Shown here: piece by piece, positions 8,103-15,786 of the stretch
Numbering within the stretch: the first letter of the stretch is position 1
Layout: each line of letters begins with the position of its first letter
Origin: Micromonospora sp. Llam0
GTDB lineage: Bacteria; Actinomycetota; Actinomycetes; Mycobacteriales; Micromonosporaceae
Assembly: GCF_003751085.1 (NCBI RefSeq)
Contig: NZ_RJJY01000001.1
Location: 4,340,001-4,404,000, forward strand
Direction: 5' to 3'
DNA length: 64,000 nucleotides
Notes under the pieces: generated by a model
Told to the model about the DNA's origin: nothing
What the model saw: the letters and a program-made list of their open reading frames with translations, nothing else
Databases searched by the model: none
Translations under genes and position numbers: made by a program

Positions 8103-9635
8103 TCAGATCAGGTCGAAGTACTCGCGCTGCTCCCAGTCGGAGACGTACGCGAGGTAGCGGGCGAACTCGCGGCGCTTGAGCGTCGCGTACCAGGAGATCA
8201 CCGGGGCGCCGAGCGCGGCGGCGAACGCCGGATCGGCCTCCAGCGCGGTCAGCGCCTCGGCGAGCGAGGCCGGCAGCCGGGGCGCGTCGGCGGCGTACGG
8301 ATCCTGCACCGCCGGTGGCGGGGCGAGCCGCCGGTCGATCCCGTCCAGGCCGCTGACCAGCTGCGACGCGATGTAGAGGTACGGGTTGGCGGCGGGCTCG
8401 CCGCACCGGTTCTCCAGCCGTACGCCGTTGTCGGAGCCGGCGCCGACGGCCCGGACCATGGCCCCTTTGTTGTCGACCCCCCAGGCCACCCGGTCCGGGG
8501 CGAGCGAGAACGGCAGGTAGCGCTTGTAGCCGTTGACCGTCGGGGTGGCGAAGGCGGCGGCCGCACCGGCATGCTCCAGCAGACCGGCGAGGTAGTGCCC
8601 GGCGACCGGGGAGAGCGCCTCCCCCGGCACCGTCGGGTCGAACGCCGCCACGCCGGTGGCCAGCTCGCGCAGCGACTGGTGCAGGTGCCACCCGGTGGAC
8701 GCGGTCTGGGCGCCGGCCGGGCGGGACATGAACGTGGCGTGGTAGCCGTGCCGGCGGCAGAGCTGGCGGATCGCCGAGCGGGCCAGCAGCACCTGGTCGG
8801 CGGCGACCGCCGCATCCCCGGCGGTCATGGTGATCTCGAACTGGCTCGGCCCGAACTCCAGCTCCAGGGACCGCAGCGGCAGGTCCAGCCGGGTCAGCCC
8901 GTGGTGCAGCAGTTGGACGACCTCGTCGGCGCGGTCCAGCCCGTCCTCGTGCAGCAGTTGCGCGCCCCGGCTCAGCGGCCGGGTGCCGCTGGCGTGGCCG
9001 GGCGCGCCGGGCCGACCCACCTGGTCGTCGTCGAGCGCGCCGTCGCTGGGACCGTCGGCGGCGAAGACGTGGAACTCCAGCTCGGCACCGACGGTCATCG
9101 CGTACCCGGCGGCGGCCAGCCGGTCGAGCTGCGCGCGCAGCAGACCACGGGTGCAGAACGGCACCGCGGCACCGTCGGGGAACCGCAGGTCGCACAGCAC
9201 CCAGCCGGTCCGCGGCGCCCACGGCAGCACCCGGAACGTGGTCGGGTCGGGCACCAGCACGATGTCCCCGGCACCGGCGAACCCGGCCACCCCGACGCGG
9301 GTGTCGGCGGCGAAGACCGGGAAGACCGACGCACCGGACGGGTCCTTGAGCAGCAGCGACGACGGCGCGGTCACCCCGGACCGCAGTGCCGTGGCGGCCG
9401 CCTCGCGGGTCAACGTCTTGCCGCGCAGCACGCCGTGCTGGTCGGCGAAGGAGAACCGGATCAGCTCGATGCCGAGCTCGTCGACGACCCGGCGCAGCTG
9501 GCCGGCGGCGGCGTACTGGGCGTCGGTCCACAGTTGATGGCGGTCGATGAAACCGCCCCGGTCGGCGGCGAGCATCGGCACGGCACGGCGGCCGTCCCCA
9601 CCGTCGGCGACGGGCCGCTCGTCGAGGCTACGCAT
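8103..9635 (-). CDS. Glutamine-synthetase-like gamma-glutamyl-amine ligase
   Basis: A 510-residue glutamine synthetase superfamily protein. The N-terminal beta-grasp part includes IRFSFADQHGVLRGKTL. The catalytic part has metal-binding and active-site blocks GAELEFHVF, LELEFGPSQFEI, TGWHLHQSL, NGYKRY and ENRCGEPAANPYLY. Members outside assimilatory GlnA ligate glutamate to amines (PuuA on putrescine, IpuC on isopropylamine, TdnQ-type on aniline). Here the position between a Rieske oxygenase and an aldehyde dehydrogenase supports that role over nitrogen assimilation. I prefer the ATG at 9635, which overlaps the Rieske stop by 8 nt (translational coupling), to the upstream in-frame start at 9722, which adds an Arg-rich extension. 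Confidence 0.85.
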   Translation of the reverse strand: MRSLDERPVADGGDGRRAVPMLAADRGGFIDRHQLWTDAQYAAAGQLRRVVDELGIELIRFSFADQHGVLRGKTLTREAAATALRSGVTAPSSLLLKDPSGASVFPVFAADTRVGVAGFAGAGDIVLVPDPTTFRVLPWAPRTGWVLCDLRFPDGAAVPFCTRGLLRAQLDRLAAAGYAMTVGAELEFHVFAADGPSDGALDDDQVGRPGAPGHASGTRPLSRGAQLLHEDGLDRADEVVQLLHHGLTRLDLPLRSLELEFGPSQFEITMTAGDAAVAADQVLLARSAIRQLCRRHGYHATFMSRPAGAQTASTGWHLHQSLRELATGVAAFDPTVPGEALSPVAGHYLAGLLEHAGAAAAFATPTVNGYKRYLPFSLAPDRVAWGVDNKGAMVRAVGAGSDNGVRLENRCGEPAANPYLYIASQLVSGLDGIDRRLAPPPAVQDPYAADAPRLPASLAEALTALEADPAFAAALGAPVISWYATLKRREFARYLAYVSDWEQREYFDLI

Positions 9636-10989
9636 CGCCGGCCGCCGACCGCGCCGGGGCGCCGACCGCCGACCGGGCCGAATCGCCGGCCCACGGGGAG
9701 CCGGCCCGTCGCTGCGCCTCACGCTCGCGCCAGGTCTGTTCCCAGCCGTCGGTCGGGGCGACGGTGTCGACGGCCAGCGGACCGGTCAGCTCGGCGGCGG
9801 CGGCCTCGTCGGCCGGGCGGGCCGGGACCGGGTTGCCAGCCTCGAAGGCGTCGATGGCGCGTAGCAGCAGCCGACGGTTCGCGGTCACCGCCCGGTCGGA
9901 GACGCCGAGTCGCTCCACGGTGCGGTCCTGGATCGGGCCCATGCTCTCCACCGCCCACTGGTCGTGGACGTTGATGTCCAGGCCCATCCCGGTGTAGGTC
10001 AGGTCCCGCTGCTCGGCCGGGTCGAAGCCCCAGTTGTTGGCCCGGTTGCGCAGCGGCCGGTAGTCCGGCAGGGAGACCTCGTCGAGCCGCTGGGCGAGCA
10101 GGGTCTGCTTGTCGGTCGGCTCGGCGAAGTCGTAGAAGATCATGTACCAGTAGTGGTGGTAGTCGTCGATCGGCACGTGCCACTGGCAGAAGACCTTGTC
10201 GTTGCCGAACGGCACGACGAACGCGTTCGGGAAGACCAGGTTCGTGATGCGCACGTGGCGGATCTCGTCGGTGAGCTGGCGCAGCGCGTACACCCGCAGT
10301 CCGTGCTCGGCCTGCTCGACCTCGATGTCCGGCCGGTAGGCGTCGCCGACCAGTTTGGACAGCTTCTGCCCGGTGCCGGCGACCTCCTCGCTGAACTGCT
10401 GCCCGTAGACGTCGCGCGGATCCTCGTCGATGAACCGGTGCAGGAACGAGACGTGACTGGGGTCGATGCCGCCCTCGACGCCCTGCAGCCAGTTGCACTC
10501 CCACAGCCCTTTGAAGGCGAAGGTGTACTCGTCGGGGGCCTGGAAGCAGTCGTAGTGCGGCATCGGCGGCGGGCCGCCCTCGCCGAGGTAGGCGAAGACG
10601 ATGCCGTTGCGCTCGACGCACGGGTAGCTCGGGATGCGCACCTTGCTGGCGAAGGTGCTGTGCGGCGGCTCGGCCGGCTGCTCCAGGCAGCGCCCGTCCG
10701 GCCCGTACAGCCAGCCGTGGTAGAGGCAGCGCAGCCCGCCGTCCTCGTGCCGGCCGTACGCCAGGTCGACGCCCCGGTGCGCGCAGAACCGGCCGACCAA
10801 CGCCCAGCCGCCGGCTGCCTGCTTGAACAGCACCAGGTCCTCGCCGAGCAGCCGGACCGGCTTGACCGGCCGCTGCGGGTCCATCTCCGACACCAGCGCC
10901 GCCGGCTGCCAGTACGCGCGCATCAGCCGGCCGAGCGGCGTGCCCGGCCCGGAGCGGGTGATCCGCTCGTTCTCCTCGCGCCGCAGCAT
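9628..10989 (-). CDS. Rieske non-haem iron oxygenase, alpha subunit (phthalate/phenoxybenzoate dioxygenase type)
   Basis: A 453-residue ring-hydroxylating/demethylating oxygenase. The N-terminal Rieske [2Fe-2S] site is C69-A-H71 ... C88-LY-H91. The mononuclear iron region is GGIDPSHVSFLHR, with the His-4-His spacing of the family. This class is homo-oligomeric without a beta subunit and usually needs a separate reductase, which I do not find in the window. The last ~60 residues are an Ala/Arg-rich tail. A GGGAGG ribosome site precedes the ATG. It is the first gene of the minus-strand operon, with the TTGGATCCAA site about 40 nt upstream. Such enzymes hydroxylate aromatics or demethylate N- and O-methyl compounds; an amine or quaternary amine substrate is an inference from the neighbours. 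Confidence 0.92.
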   Translation of the reverse strand: MLRREENERITRSGPGTPLGRLMRAYWQPAALVSEMDPQRPVKPVRLLGEDLVLFKQAAGGWALVGRFCAHRGVDLAYGRHEDGGLRCLYHGWLYGPDGRCLEQPAEPPHSTFASKVRIPSYPCVERNGIVFAYLGEGGPPPMPHYDCFQAPDEYTFAFKGLWECNWLQGVEGGIDPSHVSFLHRFIDEDPRDVYGQQFSEEVAGTGQKLSKLVGDAYRPDIEVEQAEHGLRVYALRQLTDEIRHVRITNLVFPNAFVVPFGNDKVFCQWHVPIDDYHHYWYMIFYDFAEPTDKQTLLAQRLDEVSLPDYRPLRNRANNWGFDPAEQRDLTYTGMGLDINVHDQWAVESMGPIQDRTVERLGVSDRAVTANRRLLLRAIDAFEAGNPVPARPADEAAAAELTGPLAVDTVAPTDGWEQTWREREAQRRAGSPWAGDSARSAVGAPARSAAGDA

Positions 10990-11026
10990 GGCACCCCTCC
11001 CAGCTAGGCATCCGATCCATCAAGCA

Positions 11027-11036
11027 TTGGATCCAA
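11027..11036. promoter_or_regulatory. Candidate GntR operator upstream of the Rieske operon
   Basis: A third perfect TTGGATCCAA palindrome, about 40 nt before the Rieske ATG (10989), with a TCCGATCCATCAA half-site-like sequence at 11011-11023. The spacing suits promoter occlusion. Confidence 0.6.
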
Positions 11037-11099
11037 TCCTGGCATAGATGTGGGCAGCGCGATAGATGCAGCATCCCGATATCTACGAACCACGGAAGG

Positions 11100-12185
11100 T
11101 CACTCCAGCATCACGCCGTGCCGGCTCAGCTCCGCCACCAGGTCCGCCAGGCCGGTCACCTGGTCGATGTGCCGCACCCCGGCCGACACCCTGGCCGGGG
11201 TGCCGGTGCCGCCGGTCAGCACCTGCCGGGCGACCACCGCCGCGACCGCCCCGGTGACCTGGCTCGTGCCGCGCCCGGCCACCGCCCGCGTCACCGCCGG
11301 TCCGCTCGATCTGCTGGCGCTCGCCCGCACCACGAACCGGTCGGCGCCGACCCGCGCCCAGACCAGCGCCGACACCAGCACGTCGTCCAGCCGCAACCGG
11401 CGGGCCAGGCGGAACAGCCCGGACGACCGACCGGCAAACAGCGTCCACGTCAAGACCCTGGAGTCCAGGCACATCCGGGTGGTGGCCCGGACCCCGTGAC
11501 GGGCCGTCAGGACATGCTGGTCCGAGAAGGGAAAGGGGAAGACCGCACGGCGACCGACCCCCGGCAGGTCGACCCGCGTCCGACGCGGCCGACCAACGTC
11601 GGTACCGCCGCCGACGCCGGCACCGGCCGTACCCACCGACGCGGTCGCGGCCTGCTCGACGATCCAGCGGACCGAGTCACGGCCGTGCGGATCGCCGGTG
11701 CCGAGCATCAGCGTCAGCTCCACGGTGTCCGCTGCGGGCAGCTCCCGTAGGCACTCGTCGGCGAGCAGGTTGGTCAGGCCGGGAGCCACGCCGACGCTGA
11801 GCGCGACGGTCGATCCGGTACGGACGGCGAGCTGGTCGAGATCGGTGAGCGGCCGCAGCAGCTGCGGCGAGGCGGTGACGTCGACGTAGTGGACGCCCCG
11901 ACGTACCGCCTCTTGGGCCACCGCCACGTTCGCCCGTTCCACCGCCATCACCACCAGCGCCGCGTCCGCCGACAGCCGGGCTCGGTCGGCCGCCGACGTC
12001 ACGTCGACCTGCCGCCAGGTGGTGCCGCGCCCGATGGCGTCGGCCGCCCGCGCCGCCCGGGCCGGGTCCCGACCGGCCACCAGAACCCGGCCGGGGAACC
12101 ATTCCGCCAGCATCTCGGCGGTCGCGTGGCCGACCGCCCCGTACCCGCCGACCACGACGACGGCCCCGCTGCCGGCGGTCACCAC
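11100..12185 (-). CDS. Saccharopine-dehydrogenase-like NAD(P)-binding protein
   Basis: A 361-residue protein with an N-terminal Rossmann motif VVVVGGYGAVGHATAEML, then VAGRDPARAARAADAIG and the family segment GVHYVDVTASPQLL, followed by VGVAPGLTNLLADECL. These place it in the saccharopine dehydrogenase/carboxynorspermidine synthase-like NAD(P) oxidoreductases. The shortened middle contains a Gly/Thr-rich loop, and the C-terminal half is Ala/Arg/Val-rich. The GTG at 12185 is the start; GTG-GTG makes the exact codon ambiguous. It is divergent from the LysR gene, which probably regulates it. It could act in amino acid or polyamine metabolism, consistent with the amine locus next door. Substrate not assigned. 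Confidence 0.75.
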   Translation of the reverse strand: MVTAGSGAVVVVGGYGAVGHATAEMLAEWFPGRVLVAGRDPARAARAADAIGRGTTWRQVDVTSAADRARLSADAALVVMAVERANVAVAQEAVRRGVHYVDVTASPQLLRPLTDLDQLAVRTGSTVALSVGVAPGLTNLLADECLRELPAADTVELTLMLGTGDPHGRDSVRWIVEQAATASVGTAGAGVGGGTDVGRPRRTRVDLPGVGRRAVFPFPFSDQHVLTARHGVRATTRMCLDSRVLTWTLFAGRSSGLFRLARRLRLDDVLVSALVWARVGADRFVVRASASRSSGPAVTRAVAGRGTSQVTGAVAAVVARQVLTGGTGTPARVSAGVRHIDQVTGLADLVAELSRHGVMLE

Positions 12186-12317
12186 GGCACCGCCGGGCGA
12201 CCCGTACGAGTGTTAACGATCTTGGTCACGATGCTCTCCGACGATGTGCGTGCTGCGGACTCCCCTGCCCGGCTGGCAGGCCCGTTGCCTTCTGCCAGGC
12301 TTCCGCCATCGCGCCAT

Positions 12318-12333
12318 AACCACAAGTACGGTT
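12318..12333. promoter_or_regulatory. Candidate LysR box (AACC-N8-GGTT)
   Basis: The 175-nt divergent gap between the saccharopine-dehydrogenase-like gene and the LysR gene holds the inverted repeat AACC-N8-GGTT inside a locally AT-richer stretch, 28 nt before the LysR ATG. Position and dyad fit an autoregulatory LysR site. Not tested against any consensus. Confidence 0.4.
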
Positions 12334-12360
12334 TAGTCCTGGCTGCCATAAGCTTGGCGC

Positions 12361-13443
12361 ATGCTTGACACCTGGACCCTGCGGGTGCTCGTCGAGGTCG
12401 CCGAACAGCAGTCCTTCTCTGCGGCGGCCCAGGCGCTCACCATGACCCAGCCGGCGGTCTCCCGGCAGATCGCCGGGCTGGAGCGCCGGCTCGGCGTACC
12501 GCTGTTCCGCCGGCTGCCCCGGGGGGTACGGCCGACCCCGGCCGGCATCGCCGCGGTCGCCCAGGCCCGCGAGGTGCTCGCCCAGCTGCGGGATCTCGAG
12601 TCGCGGGTGGCGGCCTTCGGCGGGCTCTCCGGCGGCGAACTGCGCATGTCGGCCTTTGCCAGCGCCAACACCACCCTGGTGCCGGCGGCGATCAGCCGGT
12701 TCCGCGACCGGCACCCGGACGTCACGCTCCGGCTGGCCGCCGTCGACCCGGCAGCCCCGCTGTCAGCGGTCCGCGACGGGCTGGTCGACCTCGCGCTGCT
12801 CACCGGGTGGCAGCTGCCCGCCGAGCCGCCGACGAACAGCACGACCGCGTACCCGACCGCCCGCACGATTTCGGCCAGGTCCGCTGGTGTCGGGTCCGCC
12901 GCCGTCGACGGGGTCGACCTGGTCTCCCTGACGGACGAGGAGCTGCAGGTCGCCCTTCCAGCCGGGCACCGGCTGGCCGGCGTCGACCGGGTGCAGCTGC
13001 CCGACCTGGCCGGCGAGACGTGGATCGACGGCGCGTACCCGGACTGTCTGGGGCCGCTCACCGCGCTGGCCGACGCCCTCGGCGGCCCGCCCCGGATCGC
13101 CTTCCACTGCGACGACTGGCACGGCAAGCAGGCTCTGGTGGCGGCCGGTGCCGGCATCATGCTGGTGCCCGCGCTCGCCCGGGGGACTGCCCATCCGGGG
13201 GTGGTGCTGCGACCGACCAGCCCGGCGCTGCCCCCACGGCAGCTCTACGCCGCCGTCGCCACACCGCCACTGCGGCCACCGGCCGTCACCGTCATGCTCG
13301 CCATGCTTCGCGAGCTGATCGCCACCGGTCCGGCATGGTCAATCGACGAGCAGCCCGTCCACCTCGGCGGCGAACACCTGGGCGGGGTCGATGCCCATCC
13401 CGGTGAGGTGGCCGGCGAGCTTCGGCGAGAGCACACCGCGTAG
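12361..13443 (+). CDS. LysR family transcriptional regulator with altered C-terminus
   Basis: The N-terminal winged helix-turn-helix (about residues 1-60) is typical: TLRVLVEVAEQQSFSAAAQAL, then TMTQPAVSRQIAGLERRLG. A substrate-binding domain follows, with DLALLTGW, LPAGHRLAG and VAAGAGIMLVPALARG. The predicted length of 360 exceeds the usual ~300. The last ~34 residues are encoded by DNA that is the antisense of a TetR gene 3' end (see the repeat at 13315-13443), so the original LysR stop was probably lost when the adjacent island boundary formed. Residues up to about 'LRELIATG' look native. Whether the tail affects function is unknown. Confidence 0.88.
   Translation: MLDTWTLRVLVEVAEQQSFSAAAQALTMTQPAVSRQIAGLERRLGVPLFRRLPRGVRPTPAGIAAVAQAREVLAQLRDLESRVAAFGGLSGGELRMSAFASANTTLVPAAISRFRDRHPDVTLRLAAVDPAAPLSAVRDGLVDLALLTGWQLPAEPPTNSTTAYPTARTISARSAGVGSAAVDGVDLVSLTDEELQVALPAGHRLAGVDRVQLPDLAGETWIDGAYPDCLGPLTALADALGGPPRIAFHCDDWHGKQALVAAGAGIMLVPALARGTAHPGVVLRPTSPALPPRQLYAAVATPPLRPPAVTVMLAMLRELIATGPAWSIDEQPVHLGGEHLGGVDAHPGEVAGELRREHTA
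13315..13443. repeat. Left direct repeat bounding the polyketide island
   Basis: This 129-nt stretch aligns without gaps to 22663-22791 (constant offset 9348) with about 17 mismatches, roughly 87% identity by hand count. Similarity begins abruptly at CTGATC and ends at the TAG of 13441-13443, with unrelated sequence on both sides. It spans the 3' end of the TetR gene plus 24 nt beyond its stop. Confidence 0.85.
13338..13443 (-). pseudogene. 3'-terminal remnant of a TetR family gene
   Basis: On the minus strand this encodes a C-terminal peptide ending DPAQVFAAEVDGLL, the counterpart of DPAQLFAAEVDGLLAG at the end of the intact TetR protein (22687-23337). About 35 codons remain and there is no start or DNA-binding domain. 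It now doubles, antisense, as the end of the LysR coding frame. Confidence 0.8.
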
Positions 13444-13466
13444 GACAAAACGGTCAAGCCGAAACG

Positions 13467-13489
13467 GTCAGGGGAACAAAACCCCTGAC
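13467..13489. terminator. Hairpin just inside the left island boundary
   Basis: GTCAGGGG and CCCCTGAC form a perfect 8-bp stem with a 7-nt A-rich loop, 23 nt after the LysR stop. There is no U-tract, but the position suits termination of the LysR transcript. Confidence 0.45.
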
Positions 13490-13839
13490 GGATCGAGGCC
13501 GATGCGTCACCAGGGTGGCACCCGGCAACCACCTAGGGCAGGGCACCATCCACCGTCGCCAATTTTTTACAGACTCGAAACAAAGAAACATCGAGCCCAC
13601 CACGAATCGTCCGAGTTGCCGGACAATGCGGCGAAAAGCACGGTGGACAACATCGACATCAACGGACAGCAACCACCATCACGGACAGCATCTTTGCATC
13701 GAGTCACATCGTTGAGTATTGCCGAGAACACAGAGCGCTGCTAACCTGACTCCTGAGCCAGGCAAGTGGTAGGCAGAAACGAGTAACACCTCGCAGATAC
13801 TTTGACTCGAACACTGCAGACCGACAGCAAAGGTTGGCT
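13490..13839. other. AT-richer gene-less leader of the polyketide island
   Basis: No convincing coding frame. The base composition is clearly lower in GC than the flanks (for example AATTTTTTACAG near 13560 and AAACAAAGAAACATCG after it), unlike any other gap in the window. It probably carries the promoter for the acyltransferase gene at 13840 and supports a foreign origin. I cannot place a specific -35/-10 pair with confidence. Confidence 0.5.
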
Positions 13840-14994
13840 GTGCGAACGCTACTACTCTTCAATGGCCTGGGGGGTACACACGAAGACCTCCTTTCGGCCC
13901 TTCGCAAAATGTACGCAAGCCAGGAGAATGCATCCTTCTTTCATGTCGTCCTCGAGACCTTGGACGAAGTAGCCGACTACCTGGATTCGACGTCGGCTAG
14001 TCGATTCAGCCTACGAACGACACTGGAGCATAGCTCGCAGGGGCTAGGCGAAGTACCGATGGACTCGTTCGCCGCAGGGCTGTGCGTGTACACCTATCAG
14101 GCGTGTTGCCTACAACCTGCCAGGCGGCATGACGACGGGTCCGTCGGCGCTTTGGGCCACAGCATCGGTTTGCTCGCGGCTCTCATCGCGGGCCTGCGAC
14201 TGCGGCGGATGGACGATTTCATCGACACGGTTGCCGCCTTTCTGCGGTTGTTGGCGGTCAGCCTCGCTCGCGGCCAACAGCTCGCCATCACGGCAGGCCC
14301 GGAGCAGAGCACGGTCGAGCGCTACCGAGCGAAGGTCCGCCGAGGCGCGGACCCCGGCCCCATGGCGTCGCTTTCCGGACCATCCCGTCACGAGATCGCC
14401 GACGCCATCGCCGAGTTCAACCATAACGGCGGATCCCTTTCGGTGAGCTTGGCCAACTCGCCCAGCTCACACGTGCTGAGCGGGCCGACCATCGAACTCC
14501 TGAATTTCTATTTCTCGCACGTGACGGCGTTCGAGCGGGTCGGTGCCACCTGGATGTTCCTCAGCAACACCATTCCTTTCCACAGCCGGCACATGGCGCC
14601 GGCCACGGACCGGATCGACCTTGACCGCCGATTCATCGGCCGATTACCGGACGGTGCGCAGCTCAGAATGCCGGTGTACGCCACCGATGCCCCCCGGGAC
14701 CTGCAGCACTCGACTGACTTAATCGACGAGTTCCTCCAGCAGGTCCTCCTCCGACCGATCGAGTGGGGCGAGGTGGCGTCGCACGCGATCGCCGACGCGT
14801 CAGTCGACCAGATCGTGGACTACGGGCCTGGGGCGGCAGCCCGGAGATTTACCAGGGAATGCTTGGGAACCGCCGCCCGACGCGTGCGATTCACACCGTT
14901 TCGACCATCCGTCGCGTCCCCGGCACCAGGAGGCCAGCATGCGATGTCTACTCTTTCCCGGCCAGGGCGTCCAACGCAGAGGAATGGGGGCTGA
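13840..14994 (+). CDS. Free-standing acyltransferase (FabD/SAT-like), first of two
   Basis: About 384 residues with an acyltransferase fold. The nucleophile elbow is ALGHSIGLLAALIAG (Ser108), and the catalytic histidine is in IPFHSRHM (His248). The GHSxGLLAA elbow and the following amphipathic helices resemble starter-unit acyltransferase domains more than ordinary malonyl transferases. No other domain is seen. I prefer the GTG at 13840, with AAAGG 6 nt upstream, over the TTG at 13834. The 3' end overlaps the next gene by 56 nt, and codon use near the 5' end is less GC-rich than the neighbours. A role in selecting or editing the acyl group loaded on the downstream ACP is an inference; an acyl hydrolase is the alternative. 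Confidence 0.75.
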   Translation: MRTLLLFNGLGGTHEDLLSALRKMYASQENASFFHVVLETLDEVADYLDSTSASRFSLRTTLEHSSQGLGEVPMDSFAAGLCVYTYQACCLQPARRHDDGSVGALGHSIGLLAALIAGLRLRRMDDFIDTVAAFLRLLAVSLARGQQLAITAGPEQSTVERYRAKVRRGADPGPMASLSGPSRHEIADAIAEFNHNGGSLSVSLANSPSSHVLSGPTIELLNFYFSHVTAFERVGATWMFLSNTIPFHSRHMAPATDRIDLDRRFIGRLPDGAQLRMPVYATDAPRDLQHSTDLIDEFLQQVLLRPIEWGEVASHAIADASVDQIVDYGPGAAARRFTRECLGTAARRVRFTPFRPSVASPAPGGQHAMSTLSRPGRPTQRNGG

Positions 14995-15775
14995 TCTGTT
15001 CACCCAGTTCCCGGAGGTCACCACCCTTGCGGACGGTGTCCTCGGCTACTCGATCGAGGAGCTATGCACTAGGGATCCGGATCGAAGACTACGGGACACC
15101 CGTTATGCCCAGCCGGCCGTCTTCGTCGTCAACGCCCTCATGGCCATGCGCCAAGTCGCCGACGATCCGCACGGCTACCAGTTCTTCGCCGGCCACAGCC
15201 TGGGCGAATACAATGCACTCGTCGCTACGGGCGTACTCGACTTCCCGACGGCACTGCGGATCGTTAAACAGCGGGGCGAACTGATGGCCGGCATCACCGG
15301 TGGCGGAATGTCGGCGATCCAGGGCGTGCCGGCGGCCTTCGTCCGACGTGCCCTGGCGGAGACCGGCCTCGCTGGCGTGCACATCGCGAACTACAACGCC
15401 GACACGCAGACGACGATCGCTGGCGAACGGACTGAGGTGGCCGTGGCTGCGAAGGCGATCGGCGCGCTTCCCGGCGCCCGCGTCGTCCCGATCAACGTCA
15501 GTGGACCGTTCCACACTCCGCTGATGGCCTCGGTAGAGCCAGCGTTGCGGGTCATCCTGGCGAATTGCGTCTTCGGCACCGCGACCGGCACGGTCGTCTC
15601 GAGCGTCAACGGCGAAGTTTTCGATCCGGAAGCAGGTGTCGATCTGCTGGCCGGCCAGGTCTGCGCACCCGTGCAATGGGTACGGGCGGTCACCACTCTG
15701 CGGGCATTGGGAGTCACCCACTTCGACGAAGTCAACGGCAGCACCATGAGCGCGCTGGTGAGCAGGATTCATTGA
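14939..15775 (+). CDS. Trans-acting malonyl-type acyltransferase
   Basis: A 278-residue FabD-like enzyme. It starts MRCLLFPGQGVQRRGMG, with the nucleophile elbow AGHSLGEYNAL (Ser87) and the histidine in SGPFHTPLM (His192). NADTQTTIAGE and VPINVSGPFHTP match the trans-AT polyketide/FabD class. An AGGAGG site sits just before the ATG. The gene starts inside the 3' end of the preceding acyltransferase and ends 11 nt before the synthase. The synthase lacks its own AT domain, so this protein is the natural supplier of extender units, probably malonyl. The conserved Arg expected for malonyl selection was not verified. Confidence 0.88.
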   Translation: MRCLLFPGQGVQRRGMGADLFTQFPEVTTLADGVLGYSIEELCTRDPDRRLRDTRYAQPAVFVVNALMAMRQVADDPHGYQFFAGHSLGEYNALVATGVLDFPTALRIVKQRGELMAGITGGGMSAIQGVPAAFVRRALAETGLAGVHIANYNADTQTTIAGERTEVAVAAKAIGALPGARVVPINVSGPFHTPLMASVEPALRVILANCVFGTATGTVVSSVNGEVFDPEAGVDLLAGQVCAPVQWVRAVTTLRALGVTHFDEVNGSTMSALVSRIH

Positions 15776-15786
15776 AGGGATTACGG

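Noticed and set aside
5818..9531. A 1237-codon minus-strand open frame
   Set aside because: Alternative frame of the fused oxidase, aldehyde dehydrogenase and ligase genes; strongly Arg/Gly-biased with no family motifs.
8103..9635. Assimilatory glutamine synthetase
   Set aside because: Context and N-terminal divergence fit the amine-ligase branch better; the class cannot be settled without phylogeny.
13338..13443. Left TetR-like segment as a functional gene
   Set aside because: Only ~35 codons without DNA-binding domain or start; treated as a remnant.
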